From Atherinomorus stipes (taxonomy: Eukaryota > Chordata > Actinopteri > Atheriniformes > Atherinidae): a stretch of DNA of 64,000 nucleotides. Of this stretch, positions 33,810 through 44,739 are shown piece by piece (the first letter of the stretch is position 1; each line of letters begins with the position of its first letter). The translations under genes were made by a program, and so were the position numbers. Location of the stretch: positions 124,001-188,000 of the forward strand of contig JALJCO010000034.1 of the NCBI GenBank assembly GCA_023101725.1. Reading direction: 5' to 3'. Below the pieces are notes generated by a model. That model worked only from the letters and a program-made list of their open reading frames with translations, was not told the DNA's origin and did no database searches.

Positions 33810-34986
33810 GTGTCACAAAAAAAAAAAAAATTGAAAAAGAAAAATTTTTTAATATTTTAGAAAAGATAAAAATTAGAGAAATTATAATAATAAGAAATAA
33901 TTTATTTGAATAAAAATTTTCCCCTATTTTCAAGAATTCATTTTCCTCATTCCCAATTCCCAATATCTCCATAAGGAGAGGGGTAAAACTATTCTTGTAA
34001 ATAGCTGCGTCTGTTGTATGAGGAGACTTCATCCACAATACGAGACCTGGTACATTTGCTGAATTTCTTCAGCATAATCAATTCAGTTAAACTTTTGTGA
34101 GAATTTTTCTGTATTTTCTTGATGCCCATTCAAACAAAGACAGTATTACCTCCAAAAAAGCTTTATAAAACATTTCACTGTAAATAGGCCCTTTTAAAAA
34201 GTAATTTTTTACCTGATGTAGTTGTATTGTGCGGGGATAAATCTGAATCAGTGGAACAGCATTCTTCATAAGAACAGTTATCCACTTACTGCTTGATAAC
34301 ACAGTAACAATGAAGGACTGCAGTTCATGTAATTGAATTTTACCAGACAACATGCAAGCATACGGGATGATATGCAAGTCCACCAGCTCTGGGATGATGA
34401 ATAATGTGCGCTGAGAAAGAGATCAGTCTCCTTAATAATTTCATCTAGATCCATATTCACTGAGAGCAAATACAATATTCTGCCCATGCAGCCAATATTA
34501 TAGCTAATATTAATTTAATTATTCATGAGTTTCATGACAGTGCATTTTTAATCGTGCTGCATATTACAGCCAAGGCCGTTATTTCCATAACACCAAGACA
34601 ACATAATGGTCCAACCCCCCTCTTCCCTCATCTTTTCCATTAAACTGCAGTGATAAAAACAACAGTGGAGGACCTTCAAGTACTGAATAAACATTTCTCA
34701 CATCAGCTGGCAAACAAACACATGCAGCGTACCTTCACATAGTAAATCTGTGTTTGTTGTTTTATTTATATATTTACAATTTTATAATACCTTAAATTAG
34801 AAATAGTATAAGTAAATAAAAAATTAATTGCATAAAGAGAAGGATGTCATGAACTTCATTGGACTAGTAAAGTCTTATTGTGAAAATGGAATTTTAAATC
34901 AAAATATTTAGTATGACTGTCAATATTAGCAATTTTATTTTTTGTGTAAACTTTCACAATTACACAACATTTAAATGCAGGTGTGA
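33810..34986. other. No gene seen; A/T-rich DNA
   Basis: Homopolymer-rich to about 33900, then ordinary A/T-rich sequence. The overlapping minus-strand frames at 34087-34487 have no domain or splice support. Confidence 0.55.
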
Positions 34987-34994
34987 CTCATAAC

Positions 34995-35961
34995 TAGGGA
35001 TGTGAATCCCCACCAAGGAGGCCGATTCGATACGCATCTCGATACGCTACCAGCGATACGATACATTCACGATACAGTGAAGCTTCCTGCCGATGCGATG
35101 CGATTCACTAATGATTTGACAACGATTTGACTTTATACAATACGATTCGATTCGGTTCAGTTCGATTCAATTCTGCGATTCAAAACTACCGTATTCGACA
35201 CAAAACAAATCATTTACAAGTCTCCATCTGGTTTCTAAGAATCATCACAATTATTTTACCTTCTCCTTTTCCCTGTGAAGGATGTTTTTAATACTTATGT
35301 TTTTGATTTTTTTCTATAAATCAAACTAATAAATCATCTTAAACTGATGCAGTTCACTCTGGTACAGAGATGCTGTCAGGAAGTCTTAGTTTTGTTAAAG
35401 AATAAAACGAGATCATTTTCACACCAGTTCTGCTTCTGCTCACCTCATATTTATGTTCATCTGAGGACGATGGGGAGGGGGGGCATATCCACACACCATG
35501 CCGCCCACCGCATGTTCGCCATGCTGCTGACGTCTTTTATACAGTCGGTTATACAGTAGCAGCGCGACATTGTTTACAAACCACGGATTTCTTGTCAAGT
35601 TTTCCAAGTATCGCCAAACTTTAGACGTGTCCTCAGAGATGCTAAACATGTCCTCTTCACCTGCTGCCTCCTCCCTCCGTGTTTGCTGTTTACTTGCTGC
35701 GGCTGCTCCCGTGTTTTAAAAAATAAACTTAAAAGATAGTGATGGTATGTTCAAGGAGCCTCGGAAATATGTGTGACGGAGACAAACTATGTAATAATCG
35801 GTGTAGCCATGAGTTTTTACCGATTCAGACACACCAAGAAAGATACGTTGCGCAGTTAGCTGCCAGTTGTATCCGATGCACACTAAAGCTGCCGGTGCAG
35901 TCGCATCACACATGTCTGTGTCGGATTCACCGATTCAGATCGGTGAATCTCTACATCCCTA
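34995..35961. mobile_element. hAT-type non-autonomous element with perfect 8-bp duplication
   Basis: Termini TAGGGATGTGAATC and GAATCTCTACATCCCTA are inverted, and CTCATAAC lies immediately outside both (34987-34994 and 35962-35969). Sub-terminal GATACGATAC and GATTCGATTC repeats are typical of hAT ends. The interior has only short frames, none recognisable as transposase. Confidence 0.88.
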
Positions 35962-36143
35962 CTCATAACTGTAGTGTTACCAGCCATGGCTTCCCCTTTA
36001 ACCTCCTTAAATCTTTCAGTTTTTGCCTGAAGTCTTTTTTCATGAATAAACTTGTTGAGGAGCAGCTAGTTTACTGGACCCTTGCTGATGTAACTGGGTC
36101 ATTTCCATTCCACTATGATCTGCTACTGGGGTACAGAAGGGCT

Positions 36144-37914
36144 TCAAAGATAAACTGCATTTGGAACTGGTCTGAATACTGAACCATCGTGAAAACTAAG
36201 ATTGCCTGAATGACTGAAAAATACGATTTTGTTTGCTTCTAAAAACTCTTTCAACTGAATATAAATTCTCTTCTCAAAAACCTTTTGAATAAAAGGAAGC
36301 TTGGAGATTGGTCTAACATTAGCCAGTATAGTAGGAACTAAACTGGGATTTTTTTTGATAATGGATGCACTATTGCATGTTTCCAATCATTTGGAACTAC
36401 ACCTGAGGTTCCAGGCTGCTACTGATAACAGCAAGGACATGTGGACCCTCAGTGGAGATAACTTCTTTAAATAAGTGAGGTGGGATGGTATCGGTAGGGG
36501 ACCCAGAGGGCTTCAGGCCACCAACAATCTCGAGTAAAGTGTGTAACATAACAGGGTCAAAGTGGTGGAAGACAGCAGAACATCTTCACCTTCTCCCAGA
36601 AGAAATCAAGAAAGTTTTCAAACGAGGGTTCAGTGCCAACATTTTGTGAAGCATTAAGAACACTATTTAGAGTGTTGAACAGTACATGAGGCTTGTTGAA
36701 GCTTGACAGAATATTAGACAAATATCTTCTTTTGCCTTCTTTCACAGTAGCCTGATAGTGATGCCAGCAGTTCTTTACCATTTGAAAAGACACCTGGAGC
36801 TTGTCAGCTTTCCATTTACGCTCAGCCTTTCGGCATTCACGTCTGACAGGGCGAGTTGATTCATCTAGCCATGGCTCACGCTTAGTTTTAGGCAACCTGG
36901 GTTTCAAAGGAGCAACCACATTCAGTGCAGTGTGACGTGTTGAATAAAGCTAGGAACTGGGCCCATTTGAATCCTGATTCTCAGGAATGGCAAGGTTCAT
37001 AAAAATAGTTTGAGAACCAAGAGGCAGTTGATGGGTTTAGAATTCGAACTTGCCAGACAGAAACACAAGGTTTCACAAAGCTACCAGGTAAGTTAATGTC
37101 AAATACAATGGGCAAATGATCAGAGAAAGCTACAGTATGTCACAAATCCTCAGACTGGAGACAGACAAACCAAAAGATAGAACCAGATCCAGAGTGTGTC
37201 CCTTTTCTTGAGTTGGGCCGACAACACTGAATAAGATTAAAAGAGTCAATAAGAGTCAGAAAGTCCTTTGTCAATGGTTTGTCAAGACAGCACACGCGTA
37301 TGTTAAGATCTCCAGCAATGAGGACTCTGTCAAAAATAGGCATTATTATAGCTAGAAATTCAGAAAATTCATTCAGGAAGTCCTTGCTGTATTTACTGTA
37401 TATGTATTTGGGTTGGCAATAGATTACCGCACACAATACAGAATGAGGGCAGATGTACTCAACGAGATCAAGTTCAAAGCTTTAAAACGAGGGGATATGG
37501 AATAATTAACATTTGTACACACTCACCATTCATCCTCCTTGACCCAACGTCCACCGTGACTTAAAATAGAAGCAGTTAAGAAAAAATACCTGACTCACCG
37601 GCCGTTACCCAGGTCTCCGTCACACAGAGAAAATCCAACCAGCTAGAGGTGAAGAAATCCTTCAGGATGAATGTTTTATTCGATAAGGACTGTGCGTTCA
37701 CCAGGCCAAACCTGACAGTCACTGACGAGGCCGAGGCAATGACAGGTTGGACTGCCCGGCCAGGGACGCCCCCAAGGGGGGGGGGGGGGGGGTGGTGTGT
37801 ACCAAAAAAGAAGAGCTGGCCACCCGACAGCCAAAACAAAAAAAATATTTTTTATATTTATTAAAAATTTATATAAATTAAAAATGAGGGTGTGGGGGTT
37901 TTTGTTAAATTTTT

Positions 37915-37959
<45 letters not shown>

Positions 37960-39130
37960 CTAGAACTCCCACCTTTTGCCAATGGTGGTTTTTCGGTGGG
38001 CCCCCCGGGGTGTTATGCCTAATAAAAACAGCCTTTTTTATGAAAAATCATCCAGAAGGGGGCCCCCCGAAAGCCCCCAACAAGTTTCTAATGCCCCTTT
38101 CAAATTAGCCCCTATTTCCCCCGCCCTCTATGGGCGGAAACAATCTACCCTCATTTAGTTTGTTTATAATATAATTGGGGGGTCTTCATCTGTGGTGGGG
38201 TTTGAGGGAGGGAAAGGTAGTAAAGGAGAGGTAAGGGAAGATATTTTATTAAAAAAAAAAAAAAAAAATATTATAATAAAGGGAAAAAAAAGTCAAGCTA
38301 TTTAAAAAATAGGAAAAAAAAAATTTTTTAAAAGAAATTTTCTTATAATATTTCTTGAAAAAGAAGCAATTGTCATAAAAAAGTTCTATATTCAAATGAA
38401 ATTTTTCTTTTTGGTGGTTTTGTCTTATTTTGGGGGGGAGGGGAAAAAATAAAAAAAAAAAGAAAAAAGAAAAGGATATGTTTATAGAGATGTGAAAAGG
38501 GAGGGGGAGAAGAGGGGGTGTTTTTCCCCTTATATATAATAAAAGATAAAGGTAAATAAAAAAAAAAGGAAGGGGGAGGAGAGGGAGAGAGAAGAAGTAA
38601 TAAAAGGTAAAAAAAACTTAATTTCCTTTTTTCTCCCCCCCCAAAAATTGGGCCCCTGCCCGGCGGACAGTCGCAGATTCTGCAGGTTCACTCCGTGCAG
38701 CTGGTGCCGAGGAGAGCGGAGACGATGAAGTCGGTGCAGCTCTGTTTGGCCCATAACAGGAACCAACCAGTGCTTGATGGACCCCACTGAGTAACAGAAA
38801 GGAAGGAAATTGTGGAGAACTCCATGGAAAGCCAGTAATTCGACGAGTGCCGCCAAAGAGTCGTCTTTTCTGCCAGCCTCTGTGCTTGCCGTGGCGACAA
38901 TGGTGCTTCCTCTGAGGAGCTGCCACCACAGCAAGGCAAAGGTAGGAAAGGTAGGAAGGTATCCTTGACAGGAAGGGTGGCAGAGCTTTCTGACCATTAG
39001 AATCAAGCTCCACTAGGTTCCTGGTAGAAAAGCGTAGATTCATGAGAGTTTGCCGATCATACACAACCAGAGAGTTGCTATTTTGAAGGACAGTTAAAGG
39101 AAATAACACGAGCAGAAAGCTTGTCAAAGA
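36144..39130 (-). pseudogene. Decayed CR1/L2-type LINE, N-terminal to RT fingers
   Basis: Minus-strand pieces are in the correct order: an N-terminal segment with LVVYDRQTLMNLRFSTRNLV (39127-38650); the start of the APE endonuclease, FGLVNAQSLSNKTFILKDFF then LCVTETWV (37760-37590); its middle, VLIAGDLNIRV (37330-37300); a linker, EPWLDESTRPVRRECRKAER (36880-36790); and the RT start, VRPISKLPFIQKVFEKRIYI (36310-36250). Frames are broken by indels and stops, and the copy stops before the RT palm, so it is dead and 3'-truncated. The 37850-38640 stretch between the first two pieces is anomalous (separate entry). N-A/Q-S and TETW fit endonuclease motifs of the Jockey/CR1/L2 group; the exact clade is uncertain. 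Confidence 0.8.
37850..38640. other. Anomalous homopolymer-rich stretch, possible assembly artefact
   Basis: Dominated by A runs (35 bp near 37921-37955), doubled and tripled C/G blocks (GGGCCCCCCGGGGTG, GGGGGCCCCCCGAAAGCCCC) and texture unlike its neighbours. It interrupts the LINE at 36144-39130. It looks like low-quality consensus, but a real low-complexity insertion is not excluded. Confidence 0.5.
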
Positions 39131-39626
39131 CAGACGACAAGCCAGACACTCCAGACACAGCCATCTTGTCCCAGTGGTCTCTGGTCTCAGGTGTTCAGAG
39201 AAGCTGGAGTCCTAATGCAGGTCCAATGGTCTGAGCAGAAAGCCAGACAATGATCTCTCAACCAAGCAGCAAAGAACGCAACGTTATTCTCTCCATTTGT
39301 TTGGCCAGCAAGGTGAAGAGTACTACGTCAGTGCTGTGTTGCCAGATGAGAGACACTGGAGCCACAGATATCACTAGATGCTGCCTCCGACGCTGCTGTC
39401 CATTGGAGCGATACGTCAGCTTAGCCGCCATCTTTGGCAAGGGGAAGCCGCGTCCACTCATTGCATTAGTGAATGTAGGCAGAGATCTATCCCCGATTAA
39501 ATACACCATGACTGAATCAATTTTCAACCGATTTTCAAGCCGTTTGGTTTATATCTGATATTTATGACAGGGCAGAGATTATTTCATTTACATACACACA
39601 TCCACATGCATACAAAGTGATTTTAT

Positions 39627-39731
39627 ATCCTGGCACGCCAGCGTGACCAGCACCATGTATAAGGCACATGGAAAGTCCAACTTGCCCTGTGTCTCATACA
39701 TAGCACTGGTCAGGCTGGTGTACCAGGCTAT
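39627..39731. mobile_element. 105-bp MITE with 9-bp direct repeats
   Basis: ATCCTGGCACGCCAGC and inverted GCTGGTGTACCAGGCTAT form the ends, and TGATTTTAT flanks both sides exactly (39618-39626 and 39732-39740), compatible with an 8-bp hAT-type duplication. Same family as 12352-12424. Confidence 0.82.
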
Positions 39732-39808
39732 TGATTTTATGATTATTTATACTTGTTTAAATATTAAAAAAAATCCCGATCTGTCTCTCCCTCTCTCACA
39801 CACAAACA

Positions 39809-39832
39809 CATATATATGTATTATACATATGT

Positions 39833-39883
<51 letters not shown>

Positions 39884-39886
39884 CAT
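39809..39886. repeat. (TA)n microsatellite, left side of the R2-group insertion
   Basis: An imperfect then perfect (TA)n tract adjoining the 3' end of the minus-strand LINE at 39887. Confidence 0.92.
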
Positions 39887-41530
39887 AGTTCAGTTCGACA
39901 GTAGGACTAGGTGTTTCAATCCCTTAAGACCATATACTTCACGCTTATGAGGGTCAGCTTTCCACTCCACCAGGTTACAGGAGAGCGTATTATGGGCAGG
40001 GGGTTACAGGCTTCATTGGGGTCATCGGGAGGGCACCCCCCTTCATCAGTGTTTCGATGACTAGCCCCCGACACTTCCAGAGGGCTCATCGGCAACACCT
40101 GGCGTCCCAAGTGTGCCCCCGTCTGCACTGGATCCCCTGCATACTAAGCTGCTACCGCTACTCCCTGGTAGCCCAGACACTGTCTTTTCTCTTGATCCAG
40201 AGCCAGCGGCTGGATTGCTCTGCAGCACTGGAAAGGGAGCTGATGGTCTGTCGCATAGCTTGACCTCGGATCCCCAGATCTTTCAGCAGCCTGGTTGTTG
40301 ATCTGCCCACGAATCCCCTGCAGCCGACTTCAACTGGGTAGACCCTGGTCCTCCATCCATGCTGTTCTGCGTCCATTGCCAGCTCAGAGTATTTTGAGCT
40401 TTTCCGTTCATAGGCCTCCCCGATGGCATCTTCCCAGGGCACAGTTAGTTCAACTATGAAAGCTGAGCGAAGGGAGGAGGACCAGAGTAGAAGATCGGGC
40501 CTGAGGCTTGTTGCAGCAATCTCCATGGGGAAGCAGAGGTGATGGTCCAGGTCTGCTACCATCTTCCAGTCCCGAGCCGCGGCCAGCTGTCCAGGATGTG
40601 AGTTGGGTGCCTGAACTTTCTTTGGTGTTTTACCAGCACCAATGAAAGCTATAGAGGGTGTACATTGGTGAGGTGGAACAAGTAAGGCATTGACAGTGGA
40701 CCTTTTAGCCTCTAGACTGCTCGCAAGACATCTCAACACCTGGTTGTGCCGCCAGGTGTAACGGCCCTGCAATAGGCTGGTCTTGCAACCAACCAGAATG
40801 TGTCTCAGGCTGGCTTGAGATGAACACAGGGGGCATGCGGGATCTTCTCCGTACCACTGTTTGAGGTTGGTGGGGGATGGGAGAACATCATAAACAGAGC
40901 AAATTAGGAAGCTAGTTCGATGTGCCTCCATTCCCCACAGCTCTTTCCATGAGAGTCTTCTCTTCTCAACATCCTCCCACCGCATCCATTGACCCTGTTT
41001 TACCTGCGCAACTGCTTTGGTGCATCTCGTTACCTGCTCTTGCCGACGCACTTCATCAACTACCAGCCTACGACGCTGTGAAGGAGTTGCTTTCAGCCAG
41101 GATGGTCTGCTCTCCCCAGTTCCAAGGCCACTTCTCCCCAGCTGCGTGCGACCCACAATCTCCTGATGCTTAAGAGAAGCTATTGCTTGCTCAGTCGCAA
41201 CAGATGAAGACCACTTCCTTCCAGCCAACAAGGTGGGGATGGTTTGAGCCACCACCGGATCTTGAGACTCTGCCAGAGTCATTTCCAGCCTCACCTTGGA
41301 ACATTTGTATTCCTCTGTGAGACTGGACACCGGTAGCTCCAGAATTCCATTCCCATACAGTGCTGTGTTGGTAATGCACCTAGGGAGGCCAAGCCATTTT
41401 TTGGCAAAGGAGCTGACTAACCGCTCCAACCCTTCAACCTTGGAAAGTGGGATGTTATAGATGGTTAAGGGCCACATGAGACGTGGGAAGGGGCCAAACT
41501 GGAGGCACCAGAGCTTTAACCTGCCAGGCA

Positions 41531-41531
<1 letters not shown>
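39887..41531 (-). mobile_element. 5'-truncated R2-group (Hero-like) LINE lying within (TA)n
   Basis: The insert is bordered by (TA)n on both sides (39809-39886 and 41532-41598), so it sits inside a microsatellite and a target duplication cannot be read. It comprises the 3' part of the ORF and a ~270-bp 3' UTR (40157-39887). Confidence 0.75.
40158..41531 (-). CDS. C-terminal half of an R2-group LINE protein: zinc knuckle plus restriction-like endonuclease
   Basis: About 457 codons of open frame from the truncation point, beginning LPGRLKLWCLQFGPFPRLMW, which corresponds to the region after the RT palm. A CCHC knuckle (C-x2-C-x7-H-x4-C, in CPLCSSQASLRHILVGC) lies near 40785-40835. A PD-(D/E)xK endonuclease follows: RPDLLLWSS near 40500, VELTVPWED near 40440, then a Lys-rich YERKSSKYSELAMDAEQHGW and VGCRGF. 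The stop is at 40158. Such proteins cleave target DNA for target-primed reverse transcription. RT motifs are absent because of 5' truncation, so the copy is inactive although this part has no stop. Codons upstream of 41531 are microsatellite translation (repeated Tyr-Ile). Confidence 0.85.

Positions 41532-41598
<67 letters not shown>
41532..41598. repeat. (TA)n microsatellite, right side of the R2-group insertion
   Basis: About 67 bp of uninterrupted TA repeat immediately upstream (minus sense) of the truncated LINE. Confidence 0.95.
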
Positions 41599-41600
<2 letters not shown>

Positions 41601-41816
41601 TAGTGGAGCACAAATATAATGAATAAAACAGAACAAAACTCACAAATTGCCATAATAAAAGAAAAAGTAATAAATAAGACCTAACACATAAAACCTTTAT
41701 TTATTCATTTTCTGTTGTAGTAAAAACTACAAAAACACATAAAAATCAGGTTGAATGTACCATAACAACAGAATAATCCATGTTTATCCATAATTTATTC
41801 ATTCTCTTCATGCCCA

Positions 41817-41915
41817 TCATCCAGTATGCTGGCGTGGCAGACCCGAACCCGGGTCTGCCACGCCAGTCCACGACGCTACCACTACGCTACCCACTCCCCC
41901 AATATTCCCCCCAAT
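41817..41915 (-). other. tRNA-like pol III promoter unit with a perfect 17-bp hairpin
   Basis: On the minus strand an A box-like TAGCGTAGTGG and a B box-like GGGTTCGGGTC are ~28 nt apart. The 38 bp at about 41829-41866 form a perfect 17-bp stem (arm CTGGCGTGGCAGACCCG) with a 4-nt loop. This suggests a SINE head or tRNA-derived insertion at the edge of the LINE fragment. I do not call a functional tRNA because the cloverleaf is not complete. Confidence 0.5.
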
Positions 41916-42560
41916 TATATAAACAAGAAAAAAAAGAGGGCCAAGAATGGACCCCTGAGGGACCCCAAGGTTTATGTTTTCCATTCCTGAATTCAACTCA
42001 TTTATGTTCACAAATAACTGTCTTCCACAAACATGGTCCCCAAACCACTGAAGTGCAACGCCCCTGACACAGTAATGATACAACTTCCCAAGTAAAATTG
42101 TATGATCAATTGTATCAAATGCTTTTATGAGATTGAGAAAGACTACAATACCAAATTCTCCTCTGTCAAAAGCATCATTTATTTTTTCAACTAGATCTAA
42201 GATGACCGTACTATATGTCCTGAGACCATATTGTAAGATACCAGAATATTGTGTTTTTCCAGTTATTCTGTCACCCTTGAACAAACTGCTCTTTCTAATA
42301 CTTTGGATAAAGTTGGTAAAATTGATAAGGGTCTGTAATTTTCAATGTCATTTTTATCCCCCGACTTGTATACTGGAGTAATTTTAGCCAATTTAGTTTG
42401 TTTTGGAACAATGCCGAGCTGTAAAGGTAAATTTATTAGGTGAGCAAGTGGCTCAACTATTTAATTTACAATGGCTTTTAAAATCTTACTACAGATTCCA
42501 TCTGCTCCAGCTGTGTATGAGCATTTCATCTTGTTTAAGATATTAATTACCTGTGTTTAC
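41905..42560 (-). pseudogene. CR1/Jockey-group LINE reverse-transcriptase fragment
   Basis: Minus-strand frames encode MKCSYTAGADGICSKILKAI, then VPKQTKLAKITPVYKSGDKN with NYRPLSILPTLSKVLERAV, then LIKAFDTIDHTILLGKLYHY (motif A) and GVPQGSILGPLFFLVYI (motif B). The FADD motif and everything after it are missing, and there are at least two frame breaks. The clade within the CR1/L2/Jockey group is unresolved. Confidence 0.85.
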
Positions 42561-42605
42561 ATGTAGGTTTGAGATAGCAAGAAGATGGAACCTGACCATA
42601 AAAAC

Positions 42606-42726
42606 ATAAAATATTGCTGTGTTTTTCTTTTATATGCTTATATTTTACGTTTGGTATGTAATTATCGATAAGACCAGGACTTAGTCTAGTAAATAAAGTT
42701 AGTTTGGTTGACCGTTTCATTTCCAC
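42606..42726 (+). mobile_element. Solo arm of the 7554-9132 TIR element
   Basis: Matches the right arm 9005-9127 (blocks CTTTTATATGCTTATATTTT and GATAAGACCAGGACT) with moderate divergence. No opposite arm is found nearby. Confidence 0.75.
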
Positions 42727-42739
42727 CTTAAATATTCTG

Positions 42740-44105
42740 AGTTTTGTATATGGTTGTCTGCCATAGGCTGGGTGTGCCATCACCGGTCTGTGATTGGTCC
42801 AATTATCTGTTGTCCAGCTAACCCATCTCTATTTAACTTGCTACTTTAATCAATTATTGCCAGTTTCTGATGTGGCTTAGCTGAGCTTTAACAGGTCCTT
42901 TTACATAATTCACCGTTAATTTCAAGGTTGAGTTGCATGAGGAGTATTATTTCCTCATCAGGCCTTCTCCATAAGGGAGAACATTACAATAATGAGCTCC
43001 AGACATTAGCAAGTTCTAACTGCTAGTCAGCATGCTCCATCAGCTCCATAGCTGCTGGCTCCAGGGAGCAATGTGTGCTGGTTTGATGTAACGCATGGCA
43101 TCATGAATGAAAAGGTTACCATAAAGAGTGGCTCACTCACTTCATGGTGAAATAAACTGTAGGACAGGTCAGTGAGATGACAATACGTGTGCTGAGAATC
43201 ACCTGCAGTGACATCATCACATTACTTTAGATGAGTGACTTTTACATTGATGACGTGTTGAGATGTTTCCAAAGTTCAAGTAAAAGTCTGTGCTTCCAGC
43301 TCCCGTTGAGCTACACAGCAGCCGAGATCATGTAGTTTATAACTTTTCCACTCTAACACCACACTGCGTTGGTTTATGGTACCAGATGACAGACCAGCAA
43401 CTAAAAAAACACTACCCCTAAAGCCTGGCATACACTGTGCGATTTTTGGCTGTTTTTGAGCCGATTTTCCAGTCGTGCAACAAGTTTGGTGATCAGGCCA
43501 ACTCTTGGCCAAATTGTGTGTCCTGCTGTATACCAGGCGGTCACGAGAGGCAATTGGCAACTCGTGACGAGCTCCCGATCAGAAATCGTAAGTGGCAAGA
43601 AAATCAAACCTGTGTGATATTTTGGTCATGGCTCGTGAGTGAATCGTATGTTGAAGTGGCGAAAAAAAGAAACGCGTTGCTTAAAAGAAATGTTTCCAGT
43701 CATGGACAGATTCCTACTGAAGCCCAAACAAGATTCTAATACAGTCGGTAACAGCTGCTGTGAAGTGTTCACCAGTCACACTGTGCAACACTTCCCGTTA
43801 TACAGGTCAGAATGTGGAAATAAGGAAGCATCGGTCATAAGTCCAGACTCTGAGAAAGCGGCAGTCGCAGAACAAGGCCTTCACCTCTCATTCTGTTTGA
43901 TGACACATAACCTATCTAAAGTGTGGTAACTTGAAAGAAACTGTGAAATAGTATAAAAGTGTTTGCCGATGTCAGAGAACTTGACAACGTTTAATTTAAA
44001 TGTGTGTAGCCTGTGTGTGCGTACAGTCGTCCTCAAAATTGTTCATACCATCCCATTAAAGAAAAGGCTAAATTGACAATAGTTATTCACATAACAAGAA
44101 ACAAA
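42740..44105. other. No gene seen; one probable TE end
   Basis: 43425-43650 begins GCCTGGCATACACTGTGCGA and has inverted ATCGTGAGT/CGATTCAC-type motifs, resembling a fish MITE, but a clean pair of ends was not found. Otherwise unremarkable. Confidence 0.4.
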
Positions 44106-44109
44106 ATTC

Positions 44110-44375
44110 ACTTCAATTCAACTTTATTTGTATAGTGTCAATTATGACAATATCACCTCAGGGCGCTTAACAAACAGAAAAATTTAAGTCAGATTCGTAA
44201 TAGCCTAGCTGAGGAAACCAACACAATGGATCAAATCTTGGCTTGACACGGTCCAATCCCCCATCCTGAGCAAGCACAGAGTGGTGGCGACAGTGGGAAG
44301 GAAAACACCCTTTTAACAGGGAGGAAAAACCTCCAGCAGAACCCGGCTCAGGTAGGGCGGCCATCTGCCTCGTTC
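44110..44375 (-). mobile_element. LINE 3' UTR/tail fragment (fish CR1/L2-like)
   Basis: On the minus strand it contains CCTGAGCCGGGTTCTGCTGG, CTGTTAAAAGGGTGTTTTCC and ends AAATAAAGTTGAATTGAATT-like, a widespread fish LINE 3' end. 5'-truncated and non-coding. Confidence 0.7.
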
Positions 44376-44594
44376 TCAAAAGAAACGAATGACAAATAAA
44401 AATGTACAATTATAATTTAGTGAAATAAAAAGCCTATTGTTTTTTAAATGTGGTTGAATATAAAAATTAAAAAACAAAAGTGTACCAAACAAATTAGAGC
44501 AGCTTGCACATGATCAGTGGACTAAAATACCTGTTTTCCCTCTTCTTTAGTGGGAGGGTTTGAATTATTTTATTATATGTATGTATGTGTGTGT

Positions 44595-44623
44595 ACATTT
44601 ATGTGTAAATATATATATGTATA

Positions 44624-44672
<49 letters not shown>

Positions 44673-44690
44673 CACTTTACATATATATAT
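44595..44690. repeat. (TA)n/(TG)n microsatellite
   Basis: Mixed ATGTGTGT and a perfect (TA)n core of about 35 bp. The open frames over it are repeat translation. Confidence 0.9.
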
Positions 44691-44739
44691 ATAATTTATA
44701 ATTGTATACATTTTGGAAATATCACGTTTATTTATTGAA

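Noticed and set aside
41532..41636. N-terminal Tyr-Ile repeat region as part of the R2-group protein
   Set aside because: It is translation of the (TA)n microsatellite into which the truncated LINE is inserted.
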